Shown here: one piece after another, positions 52,999 to 62,370 of the stretch | How positions within the stretch are numbered: the first letter of the stretch is position 1 | Layout of the letters: the number at the start of each line of letters is the position of its first letter | Origin: Actinophytocola sp036555685 | Lineage (GTDB): Bacteria > Actinomycetota > Actinomycetes > Mycobacteriales > Pseudonocardiaceae | NCBI RefSeq assembly: GCF_036555685.1 | Contig: NZ_DATBKY010000237.1 | Coordinates: forward strand, 52,387 to 116,386 | Direction of reading: 5' to 3' | Length of the DNA: 64,000 nucleotides | Made by a program: the position numbers and the translations under genes | Notes under the pieces: model-generated | Database searches by the model: none | What the model was told of the DNA's origin: nothing | What the model saw: the letters and a program-made list of their open reading frames with translations, nothing else

Positions 52999-53035
52999 GA
53001 GTCGGTAGGCCCGCGTCGAGAAGGTCCTTCGCCTC
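52999..53035. promoter_or_regulatory. weak paired DosR-like sites, divergent hydrolase/WS-DGAT region
   Basis: GAGTCGGTAGGCCC (about 52999-53012) and AGGTCCTTCGCCTC (53022-53035) have centres about 23 bp apart but each has only one good half-site. Confidence 0.35.
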
Positions 53036-53071
53036 TCACCCGGCCGCCACTGCGGTGCCGACGCTGGGTGT

Positions 53072-54427
53072 GTGGAGCGGCTGAGTGCGCAGGACCGGCT
53101 CATGCTGTGGCCGGACGAGTTCTGGCCACAGGACATCGGCGCGCTCGCCGTTCTCGACGGGAGCGGCCTGCTCGAGCCGGACGGCCGGTTCCGCATCGAC
53201 GCGGTGCGGCGGGCGGTCGGGGCCCGGCTGCACCTCGTGCCCCGGTTCCGGCAGCTGCTGCACGTGCCGCGGCCCTGGCTCGGTGGTCCGCTGTGGGTGG
53301 ACGCGCCGCGGTTCGACATCGCCGATCACGTGCTCGTGACGCAGGTACCGGCGACCGGGGACGAGGCCGCCCTGCTGCGGGTCACCGAGCAGCTGCGCCG
53401 TCGCAGGCTGGATCGGTCGCGGCCGCTGTGGGAGATGTGGTTCCTGACCGGGCTGCCGGGGCGGCGGGTCGGCCTGTTCGTCCGGATGCACCACGCGATC
53501 GCCGACGGCATCGCCGGCATCGCCAGCATCGCCGCGTTTCTCGACGCCGCTCCCGGCTCGTCCGTCGGCCCGGCTCCGTCATGGATGCCGGTCCCGCCGC
53601 CATCCGGTCGCGCGCTGTTCGCCGACGCCCTCCGGGAGAGAGCCGGCCGGCTCGCGCACGCGCTCGCCGCGCTCCGCCGTCCGGTCGGCACGATCCGGCG
53701 GATGCGCGCCGCGTGGTCGCAGCTACCCCGGTTGCTCGCCGCGCCGCCGACACCGCACACCGGCCTGGACCGGGTCACCGGACCCGACCGCACGTTCGCC
53801 GTGCTCCGCGCGGAACTGGACGGTGCTCGGCGGATCGCGCACGAGCATGGCGCCACGATCAACGACGTCCTGCTGGCCGTCACCGCCGCGGGTCTGTGCG
53901 GGCTGCTGCGCGACCGGGCCGCACGGGTCGAGAACCTGATGCTGCCGGTCTATGTGCCGGTGACGCTGCGGCGCGCGGACGACCGCGAGCACGCGCGCGG
54001 AAACCTGATCGGGCAGATGGTCGTGCCGCTACCGGTCGGCGTGTCCGGCCCCGGCCGACGGCTTGAACTGATCACCGCGGCGACCACGGCCGAGAAGACG
54101 CGGAGCCATCCCGACCTCGGCAAGATGCTGCGCAGCCGCCTCGCGCGGCGGGCGCTGCGCAGGTTCCTGGACAGCCACCCGGTCAACGTGACGACCGCAG
54201 ACCTGCCCGGCCCGCCCGTGCCGATGTATCTCGCCGGGGCGCGGGTGCTCGAGGTGTTCCCGATCCTCCCGCTGGTCGCCGACGTGACCCTAGGTGTCGG
54301 CGCCCTGTCCTACGCCGGACAGCTCGCCATCACCGTGGTCGCCGACCGCGACACGATCCCGGACCTCGACGCCTTCGTCACTGGCGCGGGGGAAGAGCTG
54401 CGAGCGCTCACAGCCGTCACGGTGTGA
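53072..54427 (+). CDS. WS/DGAT acyltransferase 4
   Basis: The 451-aa protein starts with GTG (VERLSAQDRLMLWPDEFWPQDIG). The HHAIADG motif (H140, H141, D145) is intact. C-terminal TTADLPGPPVPMYLAG follows the family. It is the closest relative of the copy at 17064. It is divergent from the hydrolase operon and converges on the TreT-like gene. Confidence 0.92.
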   Translation: MERLSAQDRLMLWPDEFWPQDIGALAVLDGSGLLEPDGRFRIDAVRRAVGARLHLVPRFRQLLHVPRPWLGGPLWVDAPRFDIADHVLVTQVPATGDEAALLRVTEQLRRRRLDRSRPLWEMWFLTGLPGRRVGLFVRMHHAIADGIAGIASIAAFLDAAPGSSVGPAPSWMPVPPPSGRALFADALRERAGRLAHALAALRRPVGTIRRMRAAWSQLPRLLAAPPTPHTGLDRVTGPDRTFAVLRAELDGARRIAHEHGATINDVLLAVTAAGLCGLLRDRAARVENLMLPVYVPVTLRRADDREHARGNLIGQMVVPLPVGVSGPGRRLELITAATTAEKTRSHPDLGKMLRSRLARRALRRFLDSHPVNVTTADLPGPPVPMYLAGARVLEVFPILPLVADVTLGVGALSYAGQLAITVVADRDTIPDLDAFVTGAGEELRALTAVTV

Positions 54428-54436
54428 TCGTGGCCG

Positions 54437-55900
54437 CTATGCGTACCCGGACGGCTCCGACACCTCCGCCGGCCGGCCCTCGCCGACCACGAGGCGTTCG
54501 AACAGCGCGATGTACTGCAGCAACGACCGGGTGCCCAGGAAGTTGTCCCGCACGCGCCCGCGAGCGTTACGGCCCATCTCCCGCGCCAGTTCGGCGTTGG
54601 AGACCAGGTCGACGACCGCGTGCCCGTACGCGGCCAGGTCCCGCGGCGGTACCAGAATCCCGGACCGGGGATTCTCCACCTGGTCCTGGATCCCGCCGAT
54701 GCGGCTCGCCACGACCGGCCGCGCCTTCCACATCGCCTCGGCCACCGTGAGGCCGAAGCCCTCGGCGATCGACTTCTGCACCACCACGTTCGCGCGGCGC
54801 TGCAACGCGTTGACGATCGCGGCGTTCTCCTCGACGTCGGACATCGGAACGGTCACGAGGTGGACGCGCTCCCGGGCCGCGCGGGGAAGCGACGCGAAGC
54901 GTGCCCGCGCCTCCTCGAGTACCTCCTTGCCCTCGGGGTCATCGGCGATCGCGTCGACCGAGGGGCCGGCGTAGACGAGGTGGGCGTTCGAGCGTGGGAG
55001 GACGTGCTGGACGAACCCGTCGATCACGCCGATCGGATCCTTGAGCCGGTCCCAGCGTGATACCTGCAGCACCACCACGTCATCCGGCCGCAGTCGCCGG
55101 CCCTCGTCCGCCTCCACGCGCCGCTCGACACGTCCTGGCGATGTGTCCATGCGGACGAACGACGCGTCATCGGCTGATGCCTCCTCCTGAAGACCCGCGG
55201 CCGCGAGAATGCCGGCGACCTGGCCGTCGGACAGCGCCTGGTTCTTGGGCGAGAAGGCGTCGATCGACGGTGCGATCAGTACGGTCTTGCCGGGCTCGAG
55301 GTCGTCCCAGACGTACTGCCGTCGCGAGAAGACGTAGGCGTCGGCGGCCTGGACGTAGCGGCGCAGAAACCCCCATGCGCGGTGGGTGATCGAGTTGGGC
55401 GTGTCGATGCCCACGTGGCATCGCCACACGACCGGCACACCCAGGCGCTTGAGCACGGGGATCATGCCGGCGGTCTGCGGGTCGTGGAGCAGCACGACAT
55501 CACCCGGGACGATCCTTTCTGCGAGCTCCTCACCGGCGCCGTGCGCGATCGACTCGTACACCTCGCGCGCCTCGTCGTCGAGGGGCAGGCCGTCGCCGGT
55601 GGCGTCGTGCAGGTTGTTGTGGATGCGTTTGGTCACCGTGAAGAACGGCTCGTTGCCCTCGACGACCTCCCACCGCTGGTCGATGCCGGCGCCTCGCCCG
55701 TACGCGAGCAGGGACACGAGCATCTCGGCCACGCCGCCACCCCGTGCCGTCGAGCTCACGTGCCACATGGCGTGGCCGTCCAGAAGCTCGCGGCCCCGGG
55801 CGAAGCGCTCCAGCAGCCGGCGATAGGCGACACCGCCGATCACCGACTCGAACCGCTCGAGTGGCAGCGCGGCGATGGGCACCGAGGTCAGCAACGGCAC
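54437..55900 (-). CDS. GT4 glycosyltransferase, trehalose synthase TreT-like
   Basis: The 487-aa protein starts with GTG and has the GT4 layout: AMWHVSSTARGGGVAEMLVSLL (sugar-binding loop), VVWRCHVGIDTPN, VLQVSRWDRLKDPIGVIDGF and KSIAEGFGLTVAEAMWKARPVVASRIGGIQDQVEN (E-x7-E nucleotide-sugar site). Trehalose glycosyltransferring synthases join NDP-glucose and glucose. It may supply a compatible solute for dormancy. The start is followed by 5 bases before another ORF; no clear box lies nearby. Confidence 0.85.
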   Translation of the reverse strand: MPLLTSVPIAALPLERFESVIGGVAYRRLLERFARGRELLDGHAMWHVSSTARGGGVAEMLVSLLAYGRGAGIDQRWEVVEGNEPFFTVTKRIHNNLHDATGDGLPLDDEAREVYESIAHGAGEELAERIVPGDVVLLHDPQTAGMIPVLKRLGVPVVWRCHVGIDTPNSITHRAWGFLRRYVQAADAYVFSRRQYVWDDLEPGKTVLIAPSIDAFSPKNQALSDGQVAGILAAAGLQEEASADDASFVRMDTSPGRVERRVEADEGRRLRPDDVVVLQVSRWDRLKDPIGVIDGFVQHVLPRSNAHLVYAGPSVDAIADDPEGKEVLEEARARFASLPRAARERVHLVTVPMSDVEENAAIVNALQRRANVVVQKSIAEGFGLTVAEAMWKARPVVASRIGGIQDQVENPRSGILVPPRDLAAYGHAVVDLVSNAELAREMGRNARGRVRDNFLGTRSLLQYIALFERLVVGEGRPAEVSEPSGYA

Positions 55901-55909
55901 GGATCAACG

Positions 55910-56188
55910 TTAGCCGGACTCACCCCGCATGCGCTCGAGTTCCTCGTTCACGTCGGCGTCGGTGATCGGCCTGCTGAAGAACGCGTTCCACGCGTGGAGC
56001 ACGATGCCGACACCCCAGAAGAGGATCGGGATGATCGGCCAGAAGAAGCCGTCCGGCCCGGTCATCGTCCAGACCAGAACAAAGCCCGTGTTGACCACGA
56101 GGTAGACGATGAAGTGCGGGATGAACCCGCGCCGCTCCTCGAGCCGTTTGCGTGCTGCTGCGCGCGAATCGCTGGGCACGTTGGTCAT
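55910..56188 (-). CDS. 2TM domain small membrane protein
   Basis: The 92-aa protein has the 2TM domain: RKRLEERRGFIPHFIVYLVVNTGFVLVWTM, FFWPIIPILFWGVGIVLHAWNAFF, ending in a charged tail. AAGGAGG lies eight bases before the ATG at 56188; a GTG nine bases earlier overlaps that site and is not the start. The function is unknown. It follows 9 bp before the TreT-like gene, so both may be one operon. Confidence 0.82.
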   Translation of the reverse strand: MTNVPSDSRAAARKRLEERRGFIPHFIVYLVVNTGFVLVWTMTGPDGFFWPIIPILFWGVGIVLHAWNAFFSRPITDADVNEELERMRGESG

Positions 56189-56294
56189 GACATTCACCTC
56201 CTTGGCTCTGCCACTCTCACCGTCTGTCGTGGCGATCCGGCCGCGCAGGGAAGTTGGTCATCCGCGAGCGGGTCCAAGGGCACCCGCCGGAGCG

Positions 56295-57689
56295 TCAGCG
56301 CTTACGCCCGCGCAGCGCCGCGCGCAGGTCCGCGAGCAGTGGCACACCCGCCCGGTCGTCGATCTGGCGCAGCGTGAGCGCGCCCGCAGTCGCCATCGCG
56401 ATGCCGACCGCGAGCAGGATCACCCGCGCCGTGGAGACGGAGAAGGCGACGTCACCGAGCCGCACCCAGTGTGACCCGCCGATGCCGACCAACACGCTGG
56501 AAACGAATATCGAAGCCAGGAGAACGACGCGGGCGCCGGTCTGCACGAACGCGAACACCCGGCCCCGCACCTCGTCGCCGACCTCACCGCCGAGCAGCGT
56601 CATCCCGCACAGCAGCGCCATCCCCGCACCCGCGCCGGCGGCGAAGCACACCGGGAGCGCCACCGCGAGGTGCGGGGCCGGCGCGAGCAGTGCGACCGAG
56701 TACCCGGTCAGCGCGATCGACACGCCGAACCACCGCCGCCGGGACAGGTCGTGCACCAGCACGGGCCCGCTGGCGATGCCCACCGCGAAGCCGGCGAACA
56801 GCGCGCCGAACAGCAGTTCGAAGGTCGCGTTCGCGCCGCCGAGCGAGCGGGCGTAGAACATCGCCGTGCCGATCACCGCGCCGGCGCCGCAGAACGCGAC
56901 CAGGATGCCGACCGTGAGGCCGCGCACCAGACGCGTGTGCCCGACGTAGGACCAGCCGTCGAGCAGCGTCCGCAACGCGCCGGCGGACTGCGGGTGCCCG
57001 TTCCGGCCGCTGATCTCGCGGATGGCGTACCAGACCACGAGGGCGTTCGCGAGGAAGGTCGCAGCGTTGAAGTAGAGCGCTATGTCCGAGGCGTGGAGCC
57101 AGGAAGGGATCGCCGAGCCGAAGAGTACGACCAGCCCGTCCAGCCCGGCGATCAGCAGGCCACCGAGCACCGGTGTGATGCCGAACGACGTGGCCAGGCT
57201 GAGCTGGTTGGCCGTCTCCAGCCGGCCGGCGGGCACCAGGTTCGGCACCGCCGCCTCCTTCGCCGGTGACCACACCATGCCGACTGCCTCGATGAGGAAG
57301 GTGGCGAACGTCGCCCAGCCGACCACGACCGCGGGTGCCGCGACGAGCAGCCCGACGGTCGGAATGGACGCGAACAGCACGAACCGCGTCAGGTCGCACA
57401 GCACGAGCACCAGCCGCCGGTCGAACCGGTCGGCGACCACGCCCGCGACAGGGCCGAGCAGCAGCGCCGGCAGCAGCCGCACCGCCATCACGCCGCCGAA
57501 GGCCAGGCCCTTGGCGACCGTGCCGCTGACCTCGCTCGCGGCGAACGTCGACACCGCGAGCAGCCCCATCCAGTCACCCAGCGAGGAGATGCCGAGGACC
57601 AGCCACAGCCGCCGGAACGGCCGGATCGCCAGCACCTCCCGGATGCGGGCCAGCTCACCGGGCGCCTCGGCCGGCGCGGTAGGGGACAC
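56295..57689 (-). CDS. MFS transporter
   Basis: The 464-aa protein starts with GTG and has about 12 transmembrane helices in two halves. The D-R-F-D-R-R loop (VVADRFDRRLVLVLCD) after helix 2/3 is typical of MFS exporters of the DHA3/EntS type. The substrate is unknown. It is divergent from the GNAT gene and shares the paired boxes at 57753-57788. Confidence 0.88.
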   Translation of the reverse strand: MSPTAPAEAPGELARIREVLAIRPFRRLWLVLGISSLGDWMGLLAVSTFAASEVSGTVAKGLAFGGVMAVRLLPALLLGPVAGVVADRFDRRLVLVLCDLTRFVLFASIPTVGLLVAAPAVVVGWATFATFLIEAVGMVWSPAKEAAVPNLVPAGRLETANQLSLATSFGITPVLGGLLIAGLDGLVVLFGSAIPSWLHASDIALYFNAATFLANALVVWYAIREISGRNGHPQSAGALRTLLDGWSYVGHTRLVRGLTVGILVAFCGAGAVIGTAMFYARSLGGANATFELLFGALFAGFAVGIASGPVLVHDLSRRRWFGVSIALTGYSVALLAPAPHLAVALPVCFAAGAGAGMALLCGMTLLGGEVGDEVRGRVFAFVQTGARVVLLASIFVSSVLVGIGGSHWVRLGDVAFSVSTARVILLAVGIAMATAGALTLRQIDDRAGVPLLADLRAALRGRKR

Positions 57690-57752
57690 GCTCGCCTCCG
57701 CGAAGTTGTCTGCACTGTCTACTTGGTATGTCGGCCGAGAGGTGGAACCAAA

Positions 57753-57788
57753 GAGACCAAAGGCCGCGCCGGGTGGGACCTTCGGCCG
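57753..57788. promoter_or_regulatory. paired DosR-like boxes between MFS and GNAT genes
   Basis: GAGACCAAAGGCCG (57753-57766) and GGGACCTTCGGCCG (57775-57788) have centres 22 bp apart. They lie 64 bp from the MFS start and 36 bp from the GNAT start. Confidence 0.65.
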
Positions 57789-57823
57789 CGGCGGATCGAC
57801 CGGTCACCCGGCAGATTCGAGAC

Positions 57824-58414
57824 GTGATCGGGCGACCGCCGCAGTACGAAGTGCCACCGGACGGCTATCCGGTGGCCTACGAGCGATGGTTGCGGCTGCG
57901 GGACCGGCGGCGAGTGTGGGTGCGGCCGATCCTGCCGTCCGACGCGCCTGACCTCGCCGAGGCGATACGCTGCGCCGACCCGGACACCCTGCGCCGGCGA
58001 TTCCTCGGCTCCACGCCACGGCTCACCCCGACACTGCTGAGGTGGCTGACGACGGTCGACTACGTCCGCAGGTTCGCGCTCGTGGCGTTCGACCCGGGCA
58101 CGGGGCGCGGGGTCGCGGTGGCGCGCTTCGAACCGCTCGACGACGGGGTAGCAGAGGTCGCGGTCGTCGTCGACCCGGCGTGGCGGCGGGCCGGCCTGGC
58201 CACCGCGTTGGTCGAGATGCTCGGCCGGGCCGCACTGGAGCGAGGTGTTCACTCCTTCGGCGCGTCCTACCTGGCCGAGAACCGCCCGATCAGCGCGATG
58301 CTCGACCACTCCGCCGGCGGCGTCACCCAGCTCATCTCCCACGGGGTCACGGAGGCCGCCGTGGACCTCGAAAAGCGACGGGCCGGCCGCCGCGAACGAG
58401 AACCGCAGCCGTGA
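57824..58414 (+). CDS. GNAT family N-acetyltransferase
   Basis: The 196-aa protein starts at GTG 57824 (VIGRPPQYEVPPDGYPVAYE); an upstream frame to 57728 covers the operators and is rejected. The GNAT fold is shown by VWVRPILPSDAPDLAEAI, VAEVAVVVDPAWRRAGLATALVEML (acetyl-CoA site R-R-x-G-x-A) and ALERGVHSFGASYLAENRPISAML. It could acetylate a protein or metabolite. It precedes the ATPase-hemerythrin gene by about 90 bp. Confidence 0.82.
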   Translation: MIGRPPQYEVPPDGYPVAYERWLRLRDRRRVWVRPILPSDAPDLAEAIRCADPDTLRRRFLGSTPRLTPTLLRWLTTVDYVRRFALVAFDPGTGRGVAVARFEPLDDGVAEVAVVVDPAWRRAGLATALVEMLGRAALERGVHSFGASYLAENRPISAMLDHSAGGVTQLISHGVTEAAVDLEKRRAGRREREPQP

Positions 58415-58431
58415 ACGGCGGCGGCGTGGCA

Positions 58432-58471
58432 GGGCCGAAGGGACCTGTGACCAGGGCAATGCTGCCCTGGT
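58432..58471. promoter_or_regulatory. DosR-like box and second dyad upstream of P1B ATPase
   Basis: GGGCCGAAGGGACC (58432-58445) is the reverse complement of GGTCCCTTCGGCCC. CAGGGCAATGCTGCCCTG (about 58452-58469) is a further inverted repeat, with centres about 22 bp apart. They lie 58 bp before the ATPase start. Confidence 0.55.
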
Positions 58472-58502
58472 GACGGACTCCCGGCGCAGCGATGGTCTGG
58501 GT

Positions 58503-60809
58503 ATGACCATGGGCGAGGTCCGGCGGCCGAAGCCGCCGGGCGGGACGGTCCTGCTGGTGCTCGTGACCGCGTTGCTCGCGGGAGGGGGCGTCGCGCTGTT
58601 TGCCGGGCCACTGCCCGCGAACGTCCTCTGGGCCGCCGCCGACGTGGTGACCCTGGTACCCGCCACCGGATGGGTGATCGCGGACCTGCGCGCCCGCCGG
58701 TACGGCGCGGACTTACTGGCATTGCTGGCCCTCGGTAGCACGCTCGCGGTCGGCGAGTTCCTGGCGGGCGCGATCGTCGCCGCGATGGTCGCCACGGGAC
58801 GGGTGCTGGAGGCGGCCGCGCAGCGCCGCGCCGGGCGCGACCTCTCGGCACTGCTCGCACGCGCACCCAGCCGGGCACACGTGCGGCGCGGAGCCGATGT
58901 CGCCGTGACCCCCATCGGACAGGTCCGCCGCGGCGATCTGGTGGTCGTGCTCCCCGGCGAGGTCGTTCCCGTCGACGGCACCCTGGCCGGGGACGGTACG
59001 TTCGACGAGTCGGCGCTCACGGGCGAGGCCGTGCCGGTGACCAGGACGGCACCGGATCCGGTGCGCAGCGGTGTGGTCAACGCCGGCGCCGCGGTCGACC
59101 TGCGAGCCACCGCGACGGCCGCCGACAGCACCTACGCCGGCGTGGTCGAGCTCGCGCAGCAGGCGGCAGCCGGCAGCGCGCCGGTCGCGCGGCTGGCCGA
59201 CCGGATCGCGGTCTGGTTCCTGCCCACCGCGCTCCTGATCGCGGCGCTCGCGTGGGCGTTCACCGGTGCGCCGGATCGGGCGGTGGCCGTCCTGGTCACC
59301 GCCACGCCGTGCCCGCTGCTGCTCGCGGTGCCGATCGCGGTCACCGGCGGCATGTCCCGCGCCTCGCGGTCGGGGGTTGTGGTCAAGGGCGGTGCGGCGC
59401 TCGAACTGCTCGGCCGGGTGAGCACCCTGGTCATGGACAAGACCGGCACGGTGACCGGCGGCACGCCCGAGGTCGTCGACATGGTCTGGGCACCGGGCAC
59501 GGCCCGCGATCAGGTGCTGGCGGACGCGGCCGCGATTGAGCAGTACTCGCCACACGTGCTCGCCGGCGCCGTGCTGCGCGCCGCGGAACGTGCCGGCGTG
59601 ACGCCGCCGCCGGCCGAGTCGGTGACCGAGGAGCCCGGTCAGGGCGCCACGGGCCGCATCGCCGGCCGGACCGTCCACGTGGGACGGCTGCCGCACGGTG
59701 CGGTGTTGCCGCGCTGGGCGCGTGGTGCTGCCCGCCGGGGCCGCCTCGACCTCGCAAGCATCATCTGGGTCTGCCGAGATACCGACCCGCTGGCGGCACT
59801 GTTCGTGCGCGACCGGATCCGCACCGACGCCGCACGCACCATGCGCAGGCTGCGCACCGCGGGCATCCAGCGAGTCGTACTGCTCACCGGAGATCACGTC
59901 GACAACGCCGTCGAGGTCGCCGGCATGCTTGGTGTCGACGAGGTCCACGCCGACACCACCCCGGCCGACAAGATCGATAGTGTGCGCACGGCACGGGCCG
60001 CCGCAACCACGGCGATGGTCGGCGACGGCATCAACGACGCACCCGCGCTGGCCGCCGCCGACGTGGGCATCGCTCTCGGCTCCCGCGGCTCGACGGCCGC
60101 CGCACAGGCCGCCGACGCGGTGATCCTCGACGACCGGATCGACCGGCTCGCCGACGCCGTCGAGATCGCCCGCCGCACCAGGCGGCTCGCCCTGCAGAGC
60201 GCGGTCGCCGGTACCGTCCTCTCACTGCTGGCCATGCTGGCGGCGGCGGCTGGCTGGCTGGTGCCGGTAGCGGGTGCACTGGTGCAGGAAGGCATCGACC
60301 TCGCGGTGATCCTCAACGCCCTGCGCGCGCTGGGTGGCCGGACCCAACGTTCGCACGCCGAAACAGCCGAACTCCTCCACCGCTTCGCCCGCGAGCACGA
60401 GGAACTCGGCCACGTCCGCGCCGCGGTCAGGGAAGCCGCGGACGCAGTGGCCAGGGGCACCGGCCCCTGTACCGACGCTATCGTCCGGCACGCGTACCAA
60501 CTGCTCACCGACCAGCTGCTGCCCCACGAACACGCCGAGGAGGACACCCTCTACCCGGCCCTCGCCGAGATCCTCGGCGGCCCGGAAGGCACGTTCACCA
60601 TGAGCCGCGGCCACGTCGAGATCGACCGGCTGGTCCGCCGCCTCGGCCGGCACCTCGCCGACTCGCACAACGTCCAACCGGACCAGCTCGACGACCTCCG
60701 CGCCACCCTCTACGGGCTCGACGCCGTCCTGACGCTGCACTTCGCCCAGGAAGAAGAGGCCTACTTCACCCTCGCCCCGCCCGAACCCGGCGCCGCGCCG
60801 CAGTCCTGA
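58503..60809 (+). CDS. P1B-type metal ATPase with C-terminal hemerythrin domain
   Basis: The 768-aa protein has the TGEA actuator motif, a TPCP metal motif at residues 268-271 in the transmembrane core, DKTGT with Asp about 312 and GDGINDAP. Residues about 620-760 form a hemerythrin HHE domain: HEELGHVRAAVREA, HAYQLLTDQLLPHEHAEEDTLYPAL, MSRGHVEIDRL, HFAQEEEAYF. TPC plus hemerythrin matches the P1B-5 group (Nia-type, Fe/Ni export). No N-terminal HMA domain is present. The hemerythrin part could sense oxygen or iron. Confidence 0.9.
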   Translation: MTMGEVRRPKPPGGTVLLVLVTALLAGGGVALFAGPLPANVLWAAADVVTLVPATGWVIADLRARRYGADLLALLALGSTLAVGEFLAGAIVAAMVATGRVLEAAAQRRAGRDLSALLARAPSRAHVRRGADVAVTPIGQVRRGDLVVVLPGEVVPVDGTLAGDGTFDESALTGEAVPVTRTAPDPVRSGVVNAGAAVDLRATATAADSTYAGVVELAQQAAAGSAPVARLADRIAVWFLPTALLIAALAWAFTGAPDRAVAVLVTATPCPLLLAVPIAVTGGMSRASRSGVVVKGGAALELLGRVSTLVMDKTGTVTGGTPEVVDMVWAPGTARDQVLADAAAIEQYSPHVLAGAVLRAAERAGVTPPPAESVTEEPGQGATGRIAGRTVHVGRLPHGAVLPRWARGAARRGRLDLASIIWVCRDTDPLAALFVRDRIRTDAARTMRRLRTAGIQRVVLLTGDHVDNAVEVAGMLGVDEVHADTTPADKIDSVRTARAAATTAMVGDGINDAPALAAADVGIALGSRGSTAAAQAADAVILDDRIDRLADAVEIARRTRRLALQSAVAGTVLSLLAMLAAAAGWLVPVAGALVQEGIDLAVILNALRALGGRTQRSHAETAELLHRFAREHEELGHVRAAVREAADAVARGTGPCTDAIVRHAYQLLTDQLLPHEHAEEDTLYPALAEILGGPEGTFTMSRGHVEIDRLVRRLGRHLADSHNVQPDQLDDLRATLYGLDAVLTLHFAQEEEAYFTLAPPEPGAAPQS

Positions 60810-60867
60810 CGGCACCGATGATGCGCAGGCGTTCATCGCTGACCCGGCCGACGGTCCCGTCACTTCC

Positions 60868-60881
60868 GGGACTTTGGCCGC
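60868..60881. promoter_or_regulatory. DosR-like box upstream of SRPBCC-like gene
   Basis: GGGACTTTGGCCGC has a perfect GGGAC half and a good TTTGGCC second half. GGTCCCGTCAC lies about 20 bp to the left. It ends 30 bp before the next start. Confidence 0.5.
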
Positions 60882-60910
60882 TGTGCTCCCGCCCGCGGAA
60901 GGAAGACGGT

Positions 60911-61558
60911 GTGGATATGAGGAATCCAACGCAGTTGGCGGCCGGCCCCGTGACAGCGGCCGGCACGCCCGAGATGTTGCTCGACCACTACCTTCCGCAC
61001 TACTCCGTGACACTCGCCGAGCACGCGATCGTCGATGCGGACGTCGCGACCACGTGGCGCGCACTGCGCGAGCTCGACCTGCTGCAGGTGCACACACCGT
61101 TGCTGGACGCGGCCTTCTTTGTGCGTGGCCTGCCGCAGAAGCTGGCGACGCTGTTCGGACGGGCCACCCCCACCGAGGTGCCCGCGCGGCTGACGCTGAG
61201 CGGTGACGGCGGCGGACTCGCCGGATGGCTGTCGCTGGGCCAGGTCCCGGAGCGAGAGATCGTCCTGGGCGCGGTCGGCAGGTTCTGGCAGCCGAACATC
61301 GAGTGGTACGACGTCACGACGATGACCCCGGACGAGTTCGCCGCGTTCGCCGAGCCGGGATGGGGCCGGATCGCGGCCGGGCTGTCGCTGCGGCCGTACG
61401 GCAAGGACCGGACGCTCGTCTCGTACGAGGCCCGCACCGCGATCAACGACCGCACCTCCGCACGCAGGTTCGCCTGGTACTGGCTCATCGTCAGCCCGTT
61501 CGTCGCCCACGTCATGCGAGCCGTCCTCACGACCCTGCGCGAAAACTGTTCGGCCTGA
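60911..61558 (+). CDS. SRPBCC/DUF2867-like hypothetical protein
   Basis: The 215-aa protein starts with GTG at 60911 (seven bases after GGAAGG), or ATG at 60917 (MRNPTQLAAGPVTAAG). The body EHAIVDADVATTWRALRELDLLQ ... FWQPNIEWYDVTTMTPDEFAAFAEPGWGRIAAGLSLRPYG ... VSYEARTAINDRTSARRFAWYWLIVSPFVAHVMR is typical of SRPBCC-like proteins that bind hydrophobic ligands. The function is unknown. Its 3' end overlaps the converging DivIVA-like gene by 32 bp. Confidence 0.78.
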   Translation: MDMRNPTQLAAGPVTAAGTPEMLLDHYLPHYSVTLAEHAIVDADVATTWRALRELDLLQVHTPLLDAAFFVRGLPQKLATLFGRATPTEVPARLTLSGDGGGLAGWLSLGQVPEREIVLGAVGRFWQPNIEWYDVTTMTPDEFAAFAEPGWGRIAAGLSLRPYGKDRTLVSYEARTAINDRTSARRFAWYWLIVSPFVAHVMRAVLTTLRENCSA

Positions 61559-62370
61559 GCGCCGGCTGTGAACGCGACGCCGAGGACGCTGTGGAGTGGG
61601 TTCTCGGCTGCAGCGCGACGGCGTCCGCCGGTGCCGGATGTCCGGTGACCCCGTCTGCGGCGAGGTGTCCGACGAGTTCGCCCGCCTCGTCCGGCAACCT
61701 GGCCAGCATGGGTTCGCCGCCTTCCAGCAGGCGCTTGGTCGTGTACAGCGCCGCGGCGAGCTTGTCACGACGCTCGGCCAGGCGGGCGACCTCGCGGCGG
61801 GCGTTGCCGACGAGAGCGTCCGCTTGCTCGTGCGCCGCGCGGATCGCGTGCTCGGCCTCGGCACCGGCGGCGGCGCGCAGCTCGGCTACCTCCCGTACCG
61901 CCTCCGCGCGGCGCGCCGCCATCGCGAGCCGGCAGTCGGACTCGGCGCCCGCGCGAACAGCGGCAGCCTTCTCGTCGAGATCATGACGGCGCTGTTCGGC
62001 TTGCCGGGTCATCGCCTCGATCTGCTGGTGGGCGCCGCGCATGAGACCACGATGCTCGGACTCCATCTCCTTCTCCCGCGCCTCGAGCTCGGCGAGCAGC
62101 CTCTCGTGACGCGCTTGCAGCCGATCCGCCGCCTGGCAGGCAGCCGACCAACTCCCCTCGGCGGCGGCGTTCGCGCGGGCCGTGATCTCGTCGGCCTCCG
62201 TCATGGCGAGCTCGACCATCAATCGGAGCCGGTCGGTGAGGCCGTCCGGCTCGATCGGTGTCCATTGCGGTCAGGCGATGCCGCACCTGCGCGCGGTCGT
62301 AGCCGCGCCACACCAGCTCGAAGTCGGTGTGCAGGGGCACCAGCTCCTCGTAGCCGTCCGCAGCCGTCAT
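61527..62370 (-). pseudogene. DivIVA-like coiled-coil gene with apparent frameshift
   Basis: The frame from ATG 62370 reads MTAADGYEELVPLHTDFELVWRGYDRAQVRHRL, a clear DivIVA/Wag31-type N-terminus (GYDRAQV). After about 40 residues (near 62245) it turns into Arg/Pro-rich nonsense, while the +1 frame continues DGLTDRLRLMVELAMTEADEITARANAAA and then a 180-residue coiled coil (ARHERLLAELEAREKEM...). The two halves join into one expected protein. Either a one-base indel broke the gene or there is a sequencing error. It is ATGA-linked to the DUF7455 gene. Confidence 0.72.
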
